This document shows positions 9,347 through 19,347 of a stretch of 64,000 nucleotides of DNA, in pieces; the stretch's first letter is position 1, and each line of letters starts with the position of its first letter. The DNA is from Haliangium sp050303215. GTDB lineage: Bacteria > Myxococcota_A > Polyangia > Haliangiales > Haliangiaceae. The DNA is taken from the NCBI RefSeq assembly GCF_050303215.1, contig NZ_JBNLBH010000106.1:248001-312000 (forward strand), in the 5' to 3' direction. The position numbers and the translations under genes were made by a program. The notes beneath the pieces are model-generated. The model was not told where the DNA came from. It ran no database searches and saw only the letters and a list, made by a program, of their open reading frames with translations.

Positions 9347-11465
9347 CGAGCATCCCTCGCGTGAGGTGGATCAGCTTGCGCAGTTGTCTGCGTGCCCATG
9401 GGGTGCGCAGACGAGTGGCCGCGCCCGCCTTGCTGCGCTCCAGCCGGAGCAAGGTGAGCACGGCTTCGGGAGTGGTGAAGGCGCGGGTCGTGGGGTGGAG
9501 GTAGCGCGGGTAGCGGATGAGCGTTCCGGCTACGAGCTCGTCGAGGGTGAGCCGGCGTCGTCGCCGCGCGAGCGGGTTGTGGTCCTCGGTGAGGCCCCAG
9601 CCGGAGTAGAAGGGCTGGCCGTGCACGACCACTGGCAGGCCCCGCAGCAAGGCCTCGAAGCCCACCAGCGAGGTGAGGGTGTGGACCTCGTGAGCCATGC
9701 CCAGGCAGTCGGCGATCGCGGCGTCGAGCTCGACCCGGTCACACAGGGACGCGAGCACGTCGGCGTCGACCGCACCTTGGCGGTTACCGGCGACCACGTC
9801 GGGGTGGGGCTTATAGATGAGGAAGGCGTCCGGCGCCGCGGCCCGGGCGGCGCGGATCAGATCTTCGTTGCGGCGGATGCCCGGGCAACCGAGCTGAATC
9901 GAGGCGTCGTCCTCGACTTGGCCCGGCACCAGCACCACCCGCGCGCCGGGCGGCGCCGGGGTCAGGTGATGATGGCCCACGTTGTACTTGCTCAGGCCCT
10001 CGCGCACCATGGTCTCGCGCAGGGCGCGGGCACGCGCGAGCTCGTCGGGCGAGAACGCGCCGTTCTCCAGGATGAGTTCGAGGTCGCTGGGGGTACGCGG
10101 ATCGTAGTACACGCCGTGGCGGTCGACGACCAGCGACGCCGGGGTCACCAGGTCCGAGCCGAGGCCGACCGAGCGCAAGAAGCCGTCCTCCATGCGCCAG
10201 ATGGGGACCCCATGCTCGGCCGCCAGGGCCTCGACGTCGGCGCCGGCGCGCTGCCCCCACGCGACCACCTTCGCCTGTGCGTCAAAGCCGCGAGTGCGGG
10301 CGTGGGCGGCGTCGCGCACGAACTGGATCCGGTTTCCGGGGCAGCGCAGGTACGCGCGCACGTAGCCGTGCTTCCAGGCGCGGAAGCCAACGCAGAAGAT
10401 GGCGCCCTGGTTGGCAGCGAAGATCTCGCGCTGGCGGGCCAGGTGGTCGATGACGTCTTCGAGCTGGCCCGGACGTCCGGTTTCAGGGTCGAGGTAGCGC
10501 GCGTAGAGCAGGTACGCGGCTGCGAAGAGCTGTTCAAGCGAGCGCGGCGAGCGCGGGCGCGGCATGGGCCGACGGTCGTCGGTGAGGCCCCAGCCGGCGT
10601 AGAACGGGGCCCCGAAGGTGGTCACCGGGGTACCCGCCAGGAGGGCCTCGAACCCTAGCTGCGAGGTCACCGCGTAGACCCGGTCGACGCGAGTGAGCAG
10701 CTCGATTGGGTTGATCGAGCCGGCGATCAGCGTGACCCGCCGCGCGTTCAGCGTCGCCGGGACACAGCCGCGTCGATGCCCGGCCACGACGTCGGGGTGG
10801 GTCTTGACCAGGATGTCGGCATCTGGGTGCTCGCGCAGCGCCGCCTCGAGCATGCGCGCGAAGGTGTTCACGCCGGCCAACCCGTGCTCGATCGACAGAT
10901 CACCGGCGGTCTGATCGACGACCAGGACCCGTGCCCGGCCGCTGTCGGGCAGGTGGAACGGGCGAGGGTCGGTGTTGTTGTACTTGGACAACCGGTACGA
11001 GACGATGCGGGCCATGGCGCGGCGGGCGCGGTTGATGAGCGCGGGTTGGTCGAGCGACTCGGTGTCACCGGCGAGCAAGGTCTCCAGCCGCGACTGGGTA
11101 CGAGCGTCATAGTAGATGCCGCGATCGTCGAGCACGATGGACAGCGGCGGGGCCCCGTCCCGGCCCAGCCCGATCGAGCGGAGGAAGCCATCCTCGGCCC
11201 GCCAGAAGGCCAAGCCATGGCGGCGGGCGTAGGCGCGGGCGGTGGCGATCGTGGGCTTGTTACCCCAGCCGATGACGGCGTCGAGGCCGCTGGCGTCGCG
11301 CGCCCTGGGCCGAGTCACCACCTCGTGGGCGCCCAGCAGCGCGTCCAGGTGAGGGATGCGAGACAGGCCCCCGGTGAACACCGCGACCCGGCCCCAGCGG
11401 GGCTCGACCCGCCCCAGGGGGGGCGCTGGCGCCTCTCCGGCTGCGGCCGTGGTGTCGTCGCTCAC
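9336..11465 (-). CDS. kpsC: capsule Kdo-linker polymerase KpsC (two-module)
   Basis: 709-aa protein with an internal duplication, as in known KpsC/LipA proteins that alternate two Kdo linkages when extending the lipid linker. The first module has FWRAEDGFLRSIGLGRDGAP near residue 90 and VYAVTSQLGFEALLAGTPV; the second repeats IWRMEDGFLRSVGLGSDLVT near residue 424 and VHTLTSLVGFEALLRGLPV. Both modules contain a DxxxKPHPDVVAG-type segment (LVKTHPDVVAGHRRG and IYKPHPDVVAGNRQG). It starts with GTG at 11465 in a 4-bp overlap with kdsB and acts at the cytoplasmic membrane with KpsS. Confidence 0.93.
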   Translation of the reverse strand: MSDDTTAAAGEAPAPPLGRVEPRWGRVAVFTGGLSRIPHLDALLGAHEVVTRPRARDASGLDAVIGWGNKPTIATARAYARRHGLAFWRAEDGFLRSIGLGRDGAPPLSIVLDDRGIYYDARTQSRLETLLAGDTESLDQPALINRARRAMARIVSYRLSKYNNTDPRPFHLPDSGRARVLVVDQTAGDLSIEHGLAGVNTFARMLEAALREHPDADILVKTHPDVVAGHRRGCVPATLNARRVTLIAGSINPIELLTRVDRVYAVTSQLGFEALLAGTPVTTFGAPFYAGWGLTDDRRPMPRPRSPRSLEQLFAAAYLLYARYLDPETGRPGQLEDVIDHLARQREIFAANQGAIFCVGFRAWKHGYVRAYLRCPGNRIQFVRDAAHARTRGFDAQAKVVAWGQRAGADVEALAAEHGVPIWRMEDGFLRSVGLGSDLVTPASLVVDRHGVYYDPRTPSDLELILENGAFSPDELARARALRETMVREGLSKYNVGHHHLTPAPPGARVVLVPGQVEDDASIQLGCPGIRRNEDLIRAARAAAPDAFLIYKPHPDVVAGNRQGAVDADVLASLCDRVELDAAIADCLGMAHEVHTLTSLVGFEALLRGLPVVVHGQPFYSGWGLTEDHNPLARRRRRLTLDELVAGTLIRYPRYLHPTTRAFTTPEAVLTLLRLERSKAGAATRLRTPWARRQLRKLIHLTRGMLDAT

Positions 11466-12265
11466 CCCTCACCCCCGCCCGCGTTCACCAGCGCGCGGGC
11501 GACCCGTTCGAGATCATCCGCGGTGTCGACACCGTGCCCCGGTGCCTGGTCGATGATCGAGACATGGATGTCGACGCCGATGGCGAGCGCGCGGAGCTGC
11601 TCCAGCGACTCCGCGCGTTCGAGGGGGTGCGGAGGCGTCGCGGCCAGCCTCGCCAGGGTCCCGGCGCGATACACGTAGATGCCCAGGTGGCGCAAGAACT
11701 GGGCGCCGGCGGGGAGCGGCCCCACTCGCGCGGCCGGATCGGAGAAAGCGTCGCGGACCCAAGGGATGGGGGCGCGGCTGAAGTAGCGAGCCATGCCCGC
11801 GTCGTCGACCACGACTTTGACTACGTTGGGGTCGAAGAGCTCGGGCGCGGTCGTGATCGGGGTGGCCACGGTGGCGATCCCGACCCCGGGGCGTCGATGC
11901 AGGGCCTCGGCGACGTGGCGAAGGAGCGCGCCGGGGACGCATGGTTCGTCGCCCTGCAGGTTGACGATGATGGTCTCGTCTGGCCAGCCTTGGAGCGCGA
12001 CGGCCTCGGCCAGTCGATCGGTGCCGGACAGGTGGTCGGGCGAGGTCATGACCGCGCGGCCGCCAAAGCTCGTGACCGCGGCCTCGATGCGCGCGTCGTC
12101 GGTCGCGACCAGGACCTCTCGGGCGCCCGCGTCGACGGCGTTGTGCCACACCCACTCGATCATAGGCCGGCCGGCCAGCAATCGGAGCGGCTTTCCCGGC
12201 AGGCGAGACGAGCCGTAGCGCGCCGGGATGATCACATGGAACGGGATGGTCTCCACGGTGCTCAC
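11462..12265 (-). CDS. kdsB: CMP-Kdo synthetase (3-deoxy-manno-octulosonate cytidylyltransferase)
   Basis: 267 aa; activates Kdo with CTP to CMP-Kdo, the donor for KpsC and KpsS (and for lipid A core). Family landmarks are VIIPARYGSSRLPGKPL with RPMIEWVW near the N-terminus, VATDDARIEAAV, the VMTSPDHLSGTDRLAE motif, IIVNLQGDEPCVP, and HLGIYVYRAGTLARLA toward the C-terminus. In E. coli group 2 clusters the equivalent gene is kpsU. The GTG start overlaps kdsC by 4 bp and the stop overlaps kpsC by 4 bp. Confidence 0.94.
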   Translation of the reverse strand: MSTVETIPFHVIIPARYGSSRLPGKPLRLLAGRPMIEWVWHNAVDAGAREVLVATDDARIEAAVTSFGGRAVMTSPDHLSGTDRLAEAVALQGWPDETIIVNLQGDEPCVPGALLRHVAEALHRRPGVGIATVATPITTAPELFDPNVVKVVVDDAGMARYFSRAPIPWVRDAFSDPAARVGPLPAGAQFLRHLGIYVYRAGTLARLAATPPHPLERAESLEQLRALAIGVDIHVSIIDQAPGHGVDTADDLERVARALVNAGGGEG

Positions 12266-12834
12266 CGGGGGGGTTGGTGCTCGGCCGACTCACCCACGTC
12301 GCTCAGCAACCGGCGACAGGCATCATCGAGGGCGTCGCGGGCGGCGAGCAGGGCGTCGGCGATTTCGCGCACGGCACCGTGGCCGCCGCCAGCGTGGGTG
12401 ATCCAGTCGGCGCGACGCCGGATCATGGCATGGGCGTTGGGCACGGTGATGGCCACCCCGGCCCTCGAAAACGCCGGAAGGTCGAGCAGGTCGTCGCCGA
12501 CGAACGCCACCTGGCTGGGCACCAGCCCGAGCTTGGACATGAGCGACTCGAGCGCGTGCCCCTTGTTCTCGACCCCATATAGAGCCTGAGTGATGGACAG
12601 GTCGCGCAGGCGCCGCTCCAGCGCTGGCGCGCGCCGAGCCGTAATCACGGCGACCTCGACGTCGGCGTACCCGAGCAAACGGATGCCCAGCCCGTCGAGC
12701 ACATTGAAGGCCTTGAGTAGCTCGCCCTCGGCTCCGTAGTACAGGGCGCCGTCGGTGAGCACCCCGTCCACGTCCAAGGCCAACAGCCGGACGTCGGCCA
12801 AGGCGGGTCCCAGCGCTGCGGGATAGAGGCTCAC
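12262..12834 (-). CDS. kdsC: Kdo-8-phosphate phosphatase
   Basis: 190-aa HAD-superfamily phosphatase. The GTG at 12834 is chosen because it overlaps the kdsA stop by 4 bp (GTGA) and gives the usual KdsC length; the 30 codons further upstream overlap kdsA and look non-coding. Motif I is LLALDVDGVLTDG (nucleophile Asp21, acid/base Asp23), motif II is VAVITARRAPALERRL, and GVENKGHALESLMSKLGL leads to motif III/IV VAFVGDDLLDLPAF. It hydrolyses Kdo-8-P to Kdo between the KdsA and KdsB steps. Confidence 0.92.
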   Translation of the reverse strand: MSLYPAALGPALADVRLLALDVDGVLTDGALYYGAEGELLKAFNVLDGLGIRLLGYADVEVAVITARRAPALERRLRDLSITQALYGVENKGHALESLMSKLGLVPSQVAFVGDDLLDLPAFSRAGVAITVPNAHAMIRRRADWITHAGGGHGAVREIADALLAARDALDDACRRLLSDVGESAEHQPPR

Positions 12835-13664
12835 AAGCCGTCCTCGATATAGGGCGCGTCCTTGACGGCCTGGTCGAGCCGTACCAGCACGGTGAGCAGC
12901 TCCTCGAGCCGATCGAGGGGCCACGAGTTCGGCCCGTCGCTGAGTGCGCGCGCCGGATCGGGGTGCGTCTCAATGAACAGGCCTGCCACTCCGGCCGCCA
13001 CCGCTGCGCGCGCAAGCACCGGGATGCAGGCTCGGTCGCCGCCCGACGCGGTGCCTTGACCGCCCGGCTGCTGCACCGAGTGGGTCGCGTCGAACACCAC
13101 CGGGCAGCCGGTCTCGCGCATGATGGCCAGCGAGCGCATGTCGGCCACCAAGTTGTTGTAGCCAAAGCTCACGCCGCGTTCGCACACCAGGACGTGGTCA
13201 TTGCCGACGTCGCGGCACTTGGCCACCACGTTCTTCATGTCCCACGGGGCCAGGAACTGGCCCTTCTTGATGTTGACCGGCTTTCCGGCCTGGGCCACGC
13301 GCTGAATGAAATCGGTCTGGCGGACCAAGAAGGCCGGGGTTTGCAGGACGTCGACGACCGCGGCCACTTCGGCCACCGGGGTGTTCTCGTGTACGTCGGT
13401 GAGGACCGGTACCCCGATGTCCTGTTTGACCCGCTCCAGCACCTGCAGGCCCTTGTCCAGCCCCGGGCCGCGGTACGAGCGCCCCGAGGTTCGATTGGCC
13501 TTGTCGAAGCTGGCCTTGAAGATGTAGGGGATGCCGAGTCGTGTGGTCACGTCCTTGACGTAGGCGGCGACCTCCAGCGCGAGCCCCTCGCTCTCGATCA
13601 CGCACGGACCGGCGATGAGGAACAAGGGTGCTTGGTTTCCAACCGTATAGCCCGCCAGCTTCAT
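12831..13664 (-). CDS. kdsA: Kdo-8-phosphate synthase
   Basis: 277 aa; condenses arabinose-5-phosphate with phosphoenolpyruvate to Kdo-8-P. Diagnostic segments are LFLIAGPCVIES near residues 14-25, FKASFDKANRTS, VPVLTDVHE, FLVRQTDFI, VNIKKGQFLAPWDMKN, VVFDATHSVQQPG and LFIETHPDP. The Cys in AGPCVIES occupies the position that separates metal-dependent enzymes (Cys, Aquifex type) from metal-independent ones (Asn, E. coli type), so a metal-dependent enzyme is predicted. It is followed by kdsC with a 4-bp overlap; the gap to kpsD upstream is 23 bp. Confidence 0.95.
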   Translation of the reverse strand: MKLAGYTVGNQAPLFLIAGPCVIESEGLALEVAAYVKDVTTRLGIPYIFKASFDKANRTSGRSYRGPGLDKGLQVLERVKQDIGVPVLTDVHENTPVAEVAAVVDVLQTPAFLVRQTDFIQRVAQAGKPVNIKKGQFLAPWDMKNVVAKCRDVGNDHVLVCERGVSFGYNNLVADMRSLAIMRETGCPVVFDATHSVQQPGGQGTASGGDRACIPVLARAAVAAGVAGLFIETHPDPARALSDGPNSWPLDRLEELLTVLVRLDQAVKDAPYIEDGL

Positions 13665-13687
13665 ACCTCGTCGTTCCTTTCCGTCCC

Positions 13688-15358
13688 TCAGATGGCCAAC
13701 ACGACGGCCGCAGCGACCGCGATCTGATAGATGACCGACGTGATGTCCATGGTGTTTTGGATGATCTTGGAGTCGACTCGGGGCGGGATCAGGATCTCGT
13801 CCCCGGGACGAACCCGAGCGTCGTCGTCGGTCATGCTCACCGAAGCGTCGGCGTGCAGCAAGATGATGCGGCCGCGATCGGCGCGGTCACTGTAGCCGCC
13901 GGCGCGGCTGATATAATCCTCTACGCGCAGGTCCGGGTCATAGACCAGGGCTTGGCTCATGTGCACTTCGCCACCCACGCGGATGACGTTGGTGCGGCGC
14001 GGGATGACGATGACGTCGCCGTCTTCGAGGCGGAGGTTGTACAGGGTCCCGTCGCGGTTGGTGACGATGCGGCCGAGGGGTTGGACGAGGCGCGCGCGCT
14101 CTAGGAAGGTCTTGAGCAGCTCGGCCTCTTTGAGGCGGATGTCGGCCTCGACGTTGGTGTCCGAGAGCGCCAGGAGGGCGCTGCGCTCGAGCCGGAACAG
14201 GCTGTCGTCGATGGACTTCTTCTGGGCCTTGGCCACCGCGGGACGGCGGATGTGGATCGAGCCCAGATCGGCGAGGTCGGGGTCGACCTCGATATGATTG
14301 AGCAGGTCGACCAGCCGCGTGCCGCGCAACACCGACAGCAGTGTGGCGGCCTTGAACTCACCCTCGAGGTGCACGAGGATAGTCTCGGCCACCCCGTCAT
14401 CGCGAACCTCGAGCACGTCGCCGTTGCGCAGCGCGGTGGTGCGCAGGGTCGCGACCGACATGGTCTCGGAGAAGGGGCGGCCGGCGCGCAGGCCGATGAC
14501 CGTGACCTCGGTGGCCCGGGCCGCGGCGGGGATGATGTGGAGCACATCACCGCCATCGAAGCGCTCCTTATCGAGTTCGACCAGCGCGGGGGTGGCGACA
14601 TCGCCTTTGACCTCGACCACGGGACCGCGGCCGCGGACGAGGATGGTGTCGCCGTCGGCGAACTGCAGCTCGGGCAGCGTTCCATCGAGCAGGAAGTCGT
14701 ACAGATCGACATCGGCCAAGGGTGCGCCCTGGCGCATCACCACGATGTCACGGTAGCTGCCGAGGCTGGGGTCGATTCCGCCAGCCTGGTCGAGAAAGAA
14801 CAGGACCGAGTCCGAGGGCACGCCGGCGTAGCGACCTGGGCGCTGCACCCCGCCGGTGACGTAGACGGCCACGGGCGCGGCCGTAAGCAGGTTGGTGTAC
14901 ACCCCGAAGTTGCGGGTGTAGACGCGGTGGAAGGCACGCTCGACGGTGGCGGTCAGCTCGGCGTTGCGTACGCCGGCGAGCGGCACCGGGCCGACCTCGG
15001 GCAAGAAAATGTTGCCCTGGCTATCGACCACGAACACCTGGTTTACCTCTATGGTGCCCCAGGTGTACACCGCGACTCGATCGCCGGGCATGACCACGTA
15101 GTCGGGGTTGAGGCCGTCCTCACGCTGCTTGAGGAAGTTGCCCATGAACAGGTTGGCGCCGAAGGGGATCGGCCCGGTGTAGGCGTTGGCCTCCTGCGTC
15201 GATTGGCCCGGCGGGCCGGGGGGGCGAGGCTGCGCCGCGCTGGGGCTGGAGCCCAAGGCGGCCAGGACAATGCTCATGCCCAGCCCGATGGCGGCGCGAA
15301 CGGCGATGGCACGGGCATCTGCCCGCGCATGAGTAAACATCACGCGACTGGTCCTCAC
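13688..15358 (-). CDS. kpsD: capsule polysaccharide export protein KpsD
   Basis: 556-aa periplasmic/outer-membrane polysaccharide export protein, close in length to E. coli KpsD. A signal peptide is visible (hydrophobic AIGLGMSIVLAALGSSPSAA, cleavage near AAQ). The polysaccharide export (PES) domain follows with LNPDYVVMPGDRVAVYTWGT and FVVDSQGNIFLPEVGPV, then SLBB-type repeats (VYVTGGVQRPGRYAGVPSDS; VIRVGGEVHMSQALVYDPDL). The hydrophobic C-terminal stretch IYQIAVAAAVVLAI may insert in a membrane. I use the GTG at 15358, preceded by an AAGGG site next to the kpsE stop; an ATG at 15340 is an alternative. Confidence 0.92.
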   Translation of the reverse strand: MRTSRVMFTHARADARAIAVRAAIGLGMSIVLAALGSSPSAAQPRPPGPPGQSTQEANAYTGPIPFGANLFMGNFLKQREDGLNPDYVVMPGDRVAVYTWGTIEVNQVFVVDSQGNIFLPEVGPVPLAGVRNAELTATVERAFHRVYTRNFGVYTNLLTAAPVAVYVTGGVQRPGRYAGVPSDSVLFFLDQAGGIDPSLGSYRDIVVMRQGAPLADVDLYDFLLDGTLPELQFADGDTILVRGRGPVVEVKGDVATPALVELDKERFDGGDVLHIIPAAARATEVTVIGLRAGRPFSETMSVATLRTTALRNGDVLEVRDDGVAETILVHLEGEFKAATLLSVLRGTRLVDLLNHIEVDPDLADLGSIHIRRPAVAKAQKKSIDDSLFRLERSALLALSDTNVEADIRLKEAELLKTFLERARLVQPLGRIVTNRDGTLYNLRLEDGDVIVIPRRTNVIRVGGEVHMSQALVYDPDLRVEDYISRAGGYSDRADRGRIILLHADASVSMTDDDARVRPGDEILIPPRVDSKIIQNTMDITSVIYQIAVAAAVVLAI

Positions 15359-15368
15359 AGGTCGACCC

Positions 15369-16519
15369 TTACAGCTTGGCGTGTTCGCGGACGGCAGCGA
15401 TCAGGATGTTGCCGATGCTGGCTCCCAGCACGGCCAGCACGAACACGGTCAGGATGCTCCACCAACGACGTGGGTGAGTGGGGGCATCTGGTTGCGATGG
15501 GGCCGAGATGGTGACCAGATAGCGATGTTGGCGCGCGGCTTCGATGCGGGCTACCTCGAGCGAGGCGATGGCTGACTGCAGCGCCTTCTGCGCGAACTCT
15601 TTCTCCATCATGGCCGGTTCGAAGCGCGCGATCTGCTCGTTGAGGCCGTCGTTGTCGGCGCCGTCGACAAGGCGACGCCGCTGGGCTTCGATCTGGCGCG
15701 TGAGCGACAGCACCCGCTGCCGCAGCGCGACCACCTTGGGGGCGTTTGGTCGCATCGCGACGCGAGCGGCGTCGAACTCGGCCTGGGCCTTGGCCAGCTC
15801 GGCCTCGAGCTCGGTGCGGAGCTGCAACAGCGCCGACGCCGAACTCATCGGATCGAGCTCAACCCCTTGACCTTGGAGCTCGATGAGGGCCTGCAAGGCC
15901 CCGGCGTAGCGTCGTTCGGCCTGCTCGACCTCCTGCTCTGCGAAGCGGATCTGATCGCGCCGGAGCCGCTCTGACATCTGGTTGACCATGTCTTCGCTGG
16001 CGGCGAGGATGGCGCGGGAGATGGCTTGGGCGATGTCGGCCGAGTAGGCCCGGACGTGCAAGGTCAAGGCGTTGGTCTGGGTGTCGTGCTGCACCGTCAC
16101 CCGGTCGACGTAGTCCTCGTACACCTCCTCGGAGTCGGCGTTGTCGGACAGGCGTGACCACCAGTCATAGGCGTGGTCGGTGACGTGATCGCGCCAGCCG
16201 TGCTGTGCGATCAAGTGCTCGAGCATGGCCCGCGACGTGATGTAGCGCTGCACCAGTCGAACGTCTCGCCCGGTGCCCGACGACGGCAAGCCGCCGAGGA
16301 GCATCGAGATGCCGAACTGGGCCATCTTGTCGTCGGCGGCCTCTACCGTGAACACACCGGACGATTGGTACTGATCGCTGGCCCAGGCGCCGTAGTAGCA
16401 GCAGGCGAGCAAGGTCGGCAGACCGACGAAGATCAGGGCCTTGCGCAGCAGGCGGTTGGCGCGCGCGCGCCGCATGGCCCGAGCGCGGATCGCGCCCGTG
16501 GGCAGCTCTTCGACGTTGT

Positions 16520-16523
<4 letters not shown>
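15369..16523 (-). CDS. kpsE: capsule export inner-membrane protein KpsE
   Basis: 384-aa polysaccharide co-polymerase/membrane-fusion type protein. An N-terminal transmembrane helix (LIFVGLPTLLACCYYGAW, about residues 31-48) precedes a periplasmic region with SSGVFTVEAADD and the long helical coiled-coil segment around residues 180-310. A second helix near the C-terminus (WSILTVFVLAVLGASIGNIL) anchors the other end. This is the KpsE/CtrB/BexC layout that links the KpsMT transporter to KpsD. Its ATG overlaps the kpsT stop by 4 bp. Confidence 0.92.
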
Positions 16524-17172
<649 letters not shown>

Positions 17173-17176
<4 letters not shown>

Positions 17177-17955
17177 GTGACTTCGATCCTCCTGCGGACG
17201 ACCCGCTCGAGCACTAGTCCTAGCAGGGCCAAGCTGATGAGCCAACCGAACGCGTAGGTGGTGCTCGCATGGTGGGCCTGGTAGGCCGGGAACCAACCAT
17301 CGCGAACCAGCTCGATGGCGTGGAACAGCGGGTTGTACATGAACACCTCACGGACCGAGTCGGGCAATCCGTTGGCGGTGTAGAAGAGGCCTGAGCACCA
17401 GAACAGCGGCCGTATCAGCGGACCTCGGATGCGATCGACGACGTTGGTGAAGACGCCCGCGGCGCAGAAGATCTGCCCGAGCCCAGCGCCCAGCCCGGCC
17501 GCGAGAGCGAAACCCAGGACCACCCGCAGAGCGTCGTCGATGGTGGGGACGTGCTGGTGGAACAGCATGACGCCGAGCATGAACATCGTGAACACCGTCA
17601 CCGAGGTGGTGGCTTCGAGCACGACCCGCGCGATGGTGAGGTCGAGCGGGTTGACCTGGGGGTAGAACAGGAGCGCCTTGTTGCTGTTGATGGAGACGCT
17701 CACCCGCCCGTTGGTCGAGAGGAACAGCTCGTATGGCACCATGCCGGTCACGAGGAAGCTGATTAGATCCATGCCGTCCGGCGGTTGGCGGCCGGCGATG
17801 GAGTACAGGGTGTAGAACGTGCCGATCCAGATCGCCGGCTCGAGGAAGGCCCACAGATACCCGAGCTGGTGGGCGCCAAAGCGCGTACGGGTCTCCCGGA
17901 GCACCAGCGCGTGCACGACGTCGAGCTGAGCGAGGACTCCTTTGCCTAGACTCAT
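17173..17955 (-). CDS. kpsM: capsule exporter permease KpsM
   Basis: 260-aa ABC-2 type permease. Six hydrophobic segments are recognisable, including WAFLEPAIWIGTFYTLYSIA, MDLISFLVTGMVPYELFLS, VFTMFMLGVMLF, VVLGFALAAGLGAGLGQIF, RPLFWCSGLFYTANGLP and the C-terminal TYAFGWLISLALLGLVLERV. The N-terminal LVLRETRTRFGAHQLGYLWA is the conserved amphipathic entry of KpsM/CtrC/BexB proteins. Stop and start overlap kpsT (4 bp) and the upstream lipoprotein gene (4 bp). Confidence 0.94.
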
Positions 17956-18341
17956 GGCTCGGTCTCGTGGTCACCTTGAGGTTGGAACACCTCTGGCACG
18001 AAGAACCAGGCGTCGTCCTCCCGGCACGCAAGGCGCGCGCGTTCGGGGCCTCCTGCGTCCGACGAGATGTGGACCTCGCGGCATGTGCGCGCGCTCGCCG
18101 CCGGGTAGGGGGCCTCGGCGACCACCACCCGGCCGGCGATGGAGGCCTGCTGCCCCGGGGCCAGCGACGGTAGCTCCAAGAGGATCTCGCGCTCGGCGCC
18201 GTCGACGGGCTCACTGACGCTGGGGCGCCACAGATCGGGGTTTCTCGGCGGCGGCTGGTCAGGGCCCGCACATGCGGCCGTGACCATCACCGCCAACCCG
18301 ATCAGGCTGGTGGCGTAGTGGTGGTGCAGACGGCTAGACAT
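17952..18341 (-). CDS. small lipoprotein embedded in the kps operon
   Basis: 129-aa predicted lipoprotein starting at ATG 18341 (overlap of 8 bp with kdsD); an ATG six codons earlier is possible. The signal peptide ends in a lipobox-like VTAAC with Cys24 as lipidation site, followed by a proline-rich linker. The C-terminal part has a pair of cysteines in RTCREVHISS...LACREDDAWFFV, resembling the C-R-E...A-C-R-x-x-D-x-W pattern of small outer-membrane surface-antigen domains. Its stop overlaps the kpsM start, so it is translated as part of the exporter set. I do not know an equivalent in the E. coli kps cluster; a capsule surface-anchoring or export accessory role is inference. Confidence 0.75.
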   Translation of the reverse strand: MSSRLHHHYATSLIGLAVMVTAACAGPDQPPPRNPDLWRPSVSEPVDGAEREILLELPSLAPGQQASIAGRVVVAEAPYPAASARTCREVHISSDAGGPERARLACREDDAWFFVPEVFQPQGDHETEP

Positions 18342-19347
18342 TGCGCAGATCGAGGGCACCGACGATCTTGCCCTCTCGATTCACGGCCCACATGATGTGC
18401 GTCTGCAAGCTACGCGACCTGGCTTTGGCGTCGGCGATGCGGGCGTCCTGCTCGATGATGGGCTGCTCGCGCCGCATCACCATCGACACCGGCACCGCCA
18501 AGGGGTCACCGCCGGCGTCGAACACGCGCCGCAGATCGGCCTCGTCGAGGACCCCCACCAGCTTGCCGTCGCGGTCGAGCACGGCCAAGACGTCGAGCTT
18601 GCTGCGGGCGAGCGTGAACAACGCCTCGCGCACCGGGGTCTCGGGCCGAGCGGTTGGCAGCGACTCGGTCTGCATCGCCTTCGACACCCGCGAGCACAGG
18701 AGCCGGCCCAGGCTACCACCGGGGTGGAAGCGGGCGAAGTCGTGGGGGCCAAACTTGCGCTCGTGCATGAGCGCCACGGCCAGGGCGTCGCCCATGGCCA
18801 GCGCGGCCAGGGTCGAACTGGTCGGGGCCAGGTTGTTGGGGCAGACCTCGCGCGCCACCGAGACATCGAGGGCGACGTCGGCCTGGCGGGCCAGCGTCGA
18901 GTCCAACCGCCCCACCAGAGCGATCACGGGGATGCGGATGTGGTGCAGGTGAGGGAGCAGCCGGACCACCTCCTCGGTCTCCCCGCTGTACGAGATCAAG
19001 ATGATCGCGTTCTTCTCGGTGATCATGCCGAGGTCGCCGTGGAGCGCGTCGGCTGGGTGCACGAAGAAGCTCGGGGTCCCGGTGGAGGCCAGCGTCGACG
19101 CGATCTTTTGCCCGATGATGCCCGATTTGCCCATCCCCGAGACGATGACGTGGGCCGAGGTCGTGTACAGGTACTCGATGGCGCGCTCGAAGCGCTCATC
19201 GATGCGGTGAGCCAGCGCGGCGATGGCGTCCGCCTGCTGCTGGAACAGATCACGTACCAACCCAAGCCGCTCCGCCGGTGCATCGAGGTGGCGTTCCTGA
19301 GCGAGATCAGAGGGCAGGGAGACGGCTTCTAGTCTCAACGGGGGCAT
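18334..19347 (-). CDS. kdsD: arabinose-5-phosphate isomerase (KdsD/KpsF)
   Basis: 337-aa SIS-CBS-CBS protein that converts ribulose-5-phosphate to arabinose-5-phosphate, the first committed step to Kdo. Start is ATG 19347 (MPPLRLEAVSL); the 50 codons upstream are poorly conserved. The SIS domain spans about residues 35-170 with VIVSGMGKSGIIGQKIASTL, LHGDLGMI and ILISYSGETEEV; CNPTSST-like binding is in CPNNLAPTSSTLAALAMGDA. Two CBS domains follow (about 205-337) with LDVLAVLDRDGKLVGVLDEA. In E. coli the capsule-cluster paralogue is kpsF. It is the first gene of the locus. Confidence 0.94.
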   Translation of the reverse strand: MPPLRLEAVSLPSDLAQERHLDAPAERLGLVRDLFQQQADAIAALAHRIDERFERAIEYLYTTSAHVIVSGMGKSGIIGQKIASTLASTGTPSFFVHPADALHGDLGMITEKNAIILISYSGETEEVVRLLPHLHHIRIPVIALVGRLDSTLARQADVALDVSVAREVCPNNLAPTSSTLAALAMGDALAVALMHERKFGPHDFARFHPGGSLGRLLCSRVSKAMQTESLPTARPETPVREALFTLARSKLDVLAVLDRDGKLVGVLDEADLRRVFDAGGDPLAVPVSMVMRREQPIIEQDARIADAKARSRSLQTHIMWAVNREGKIVGALDLRNV

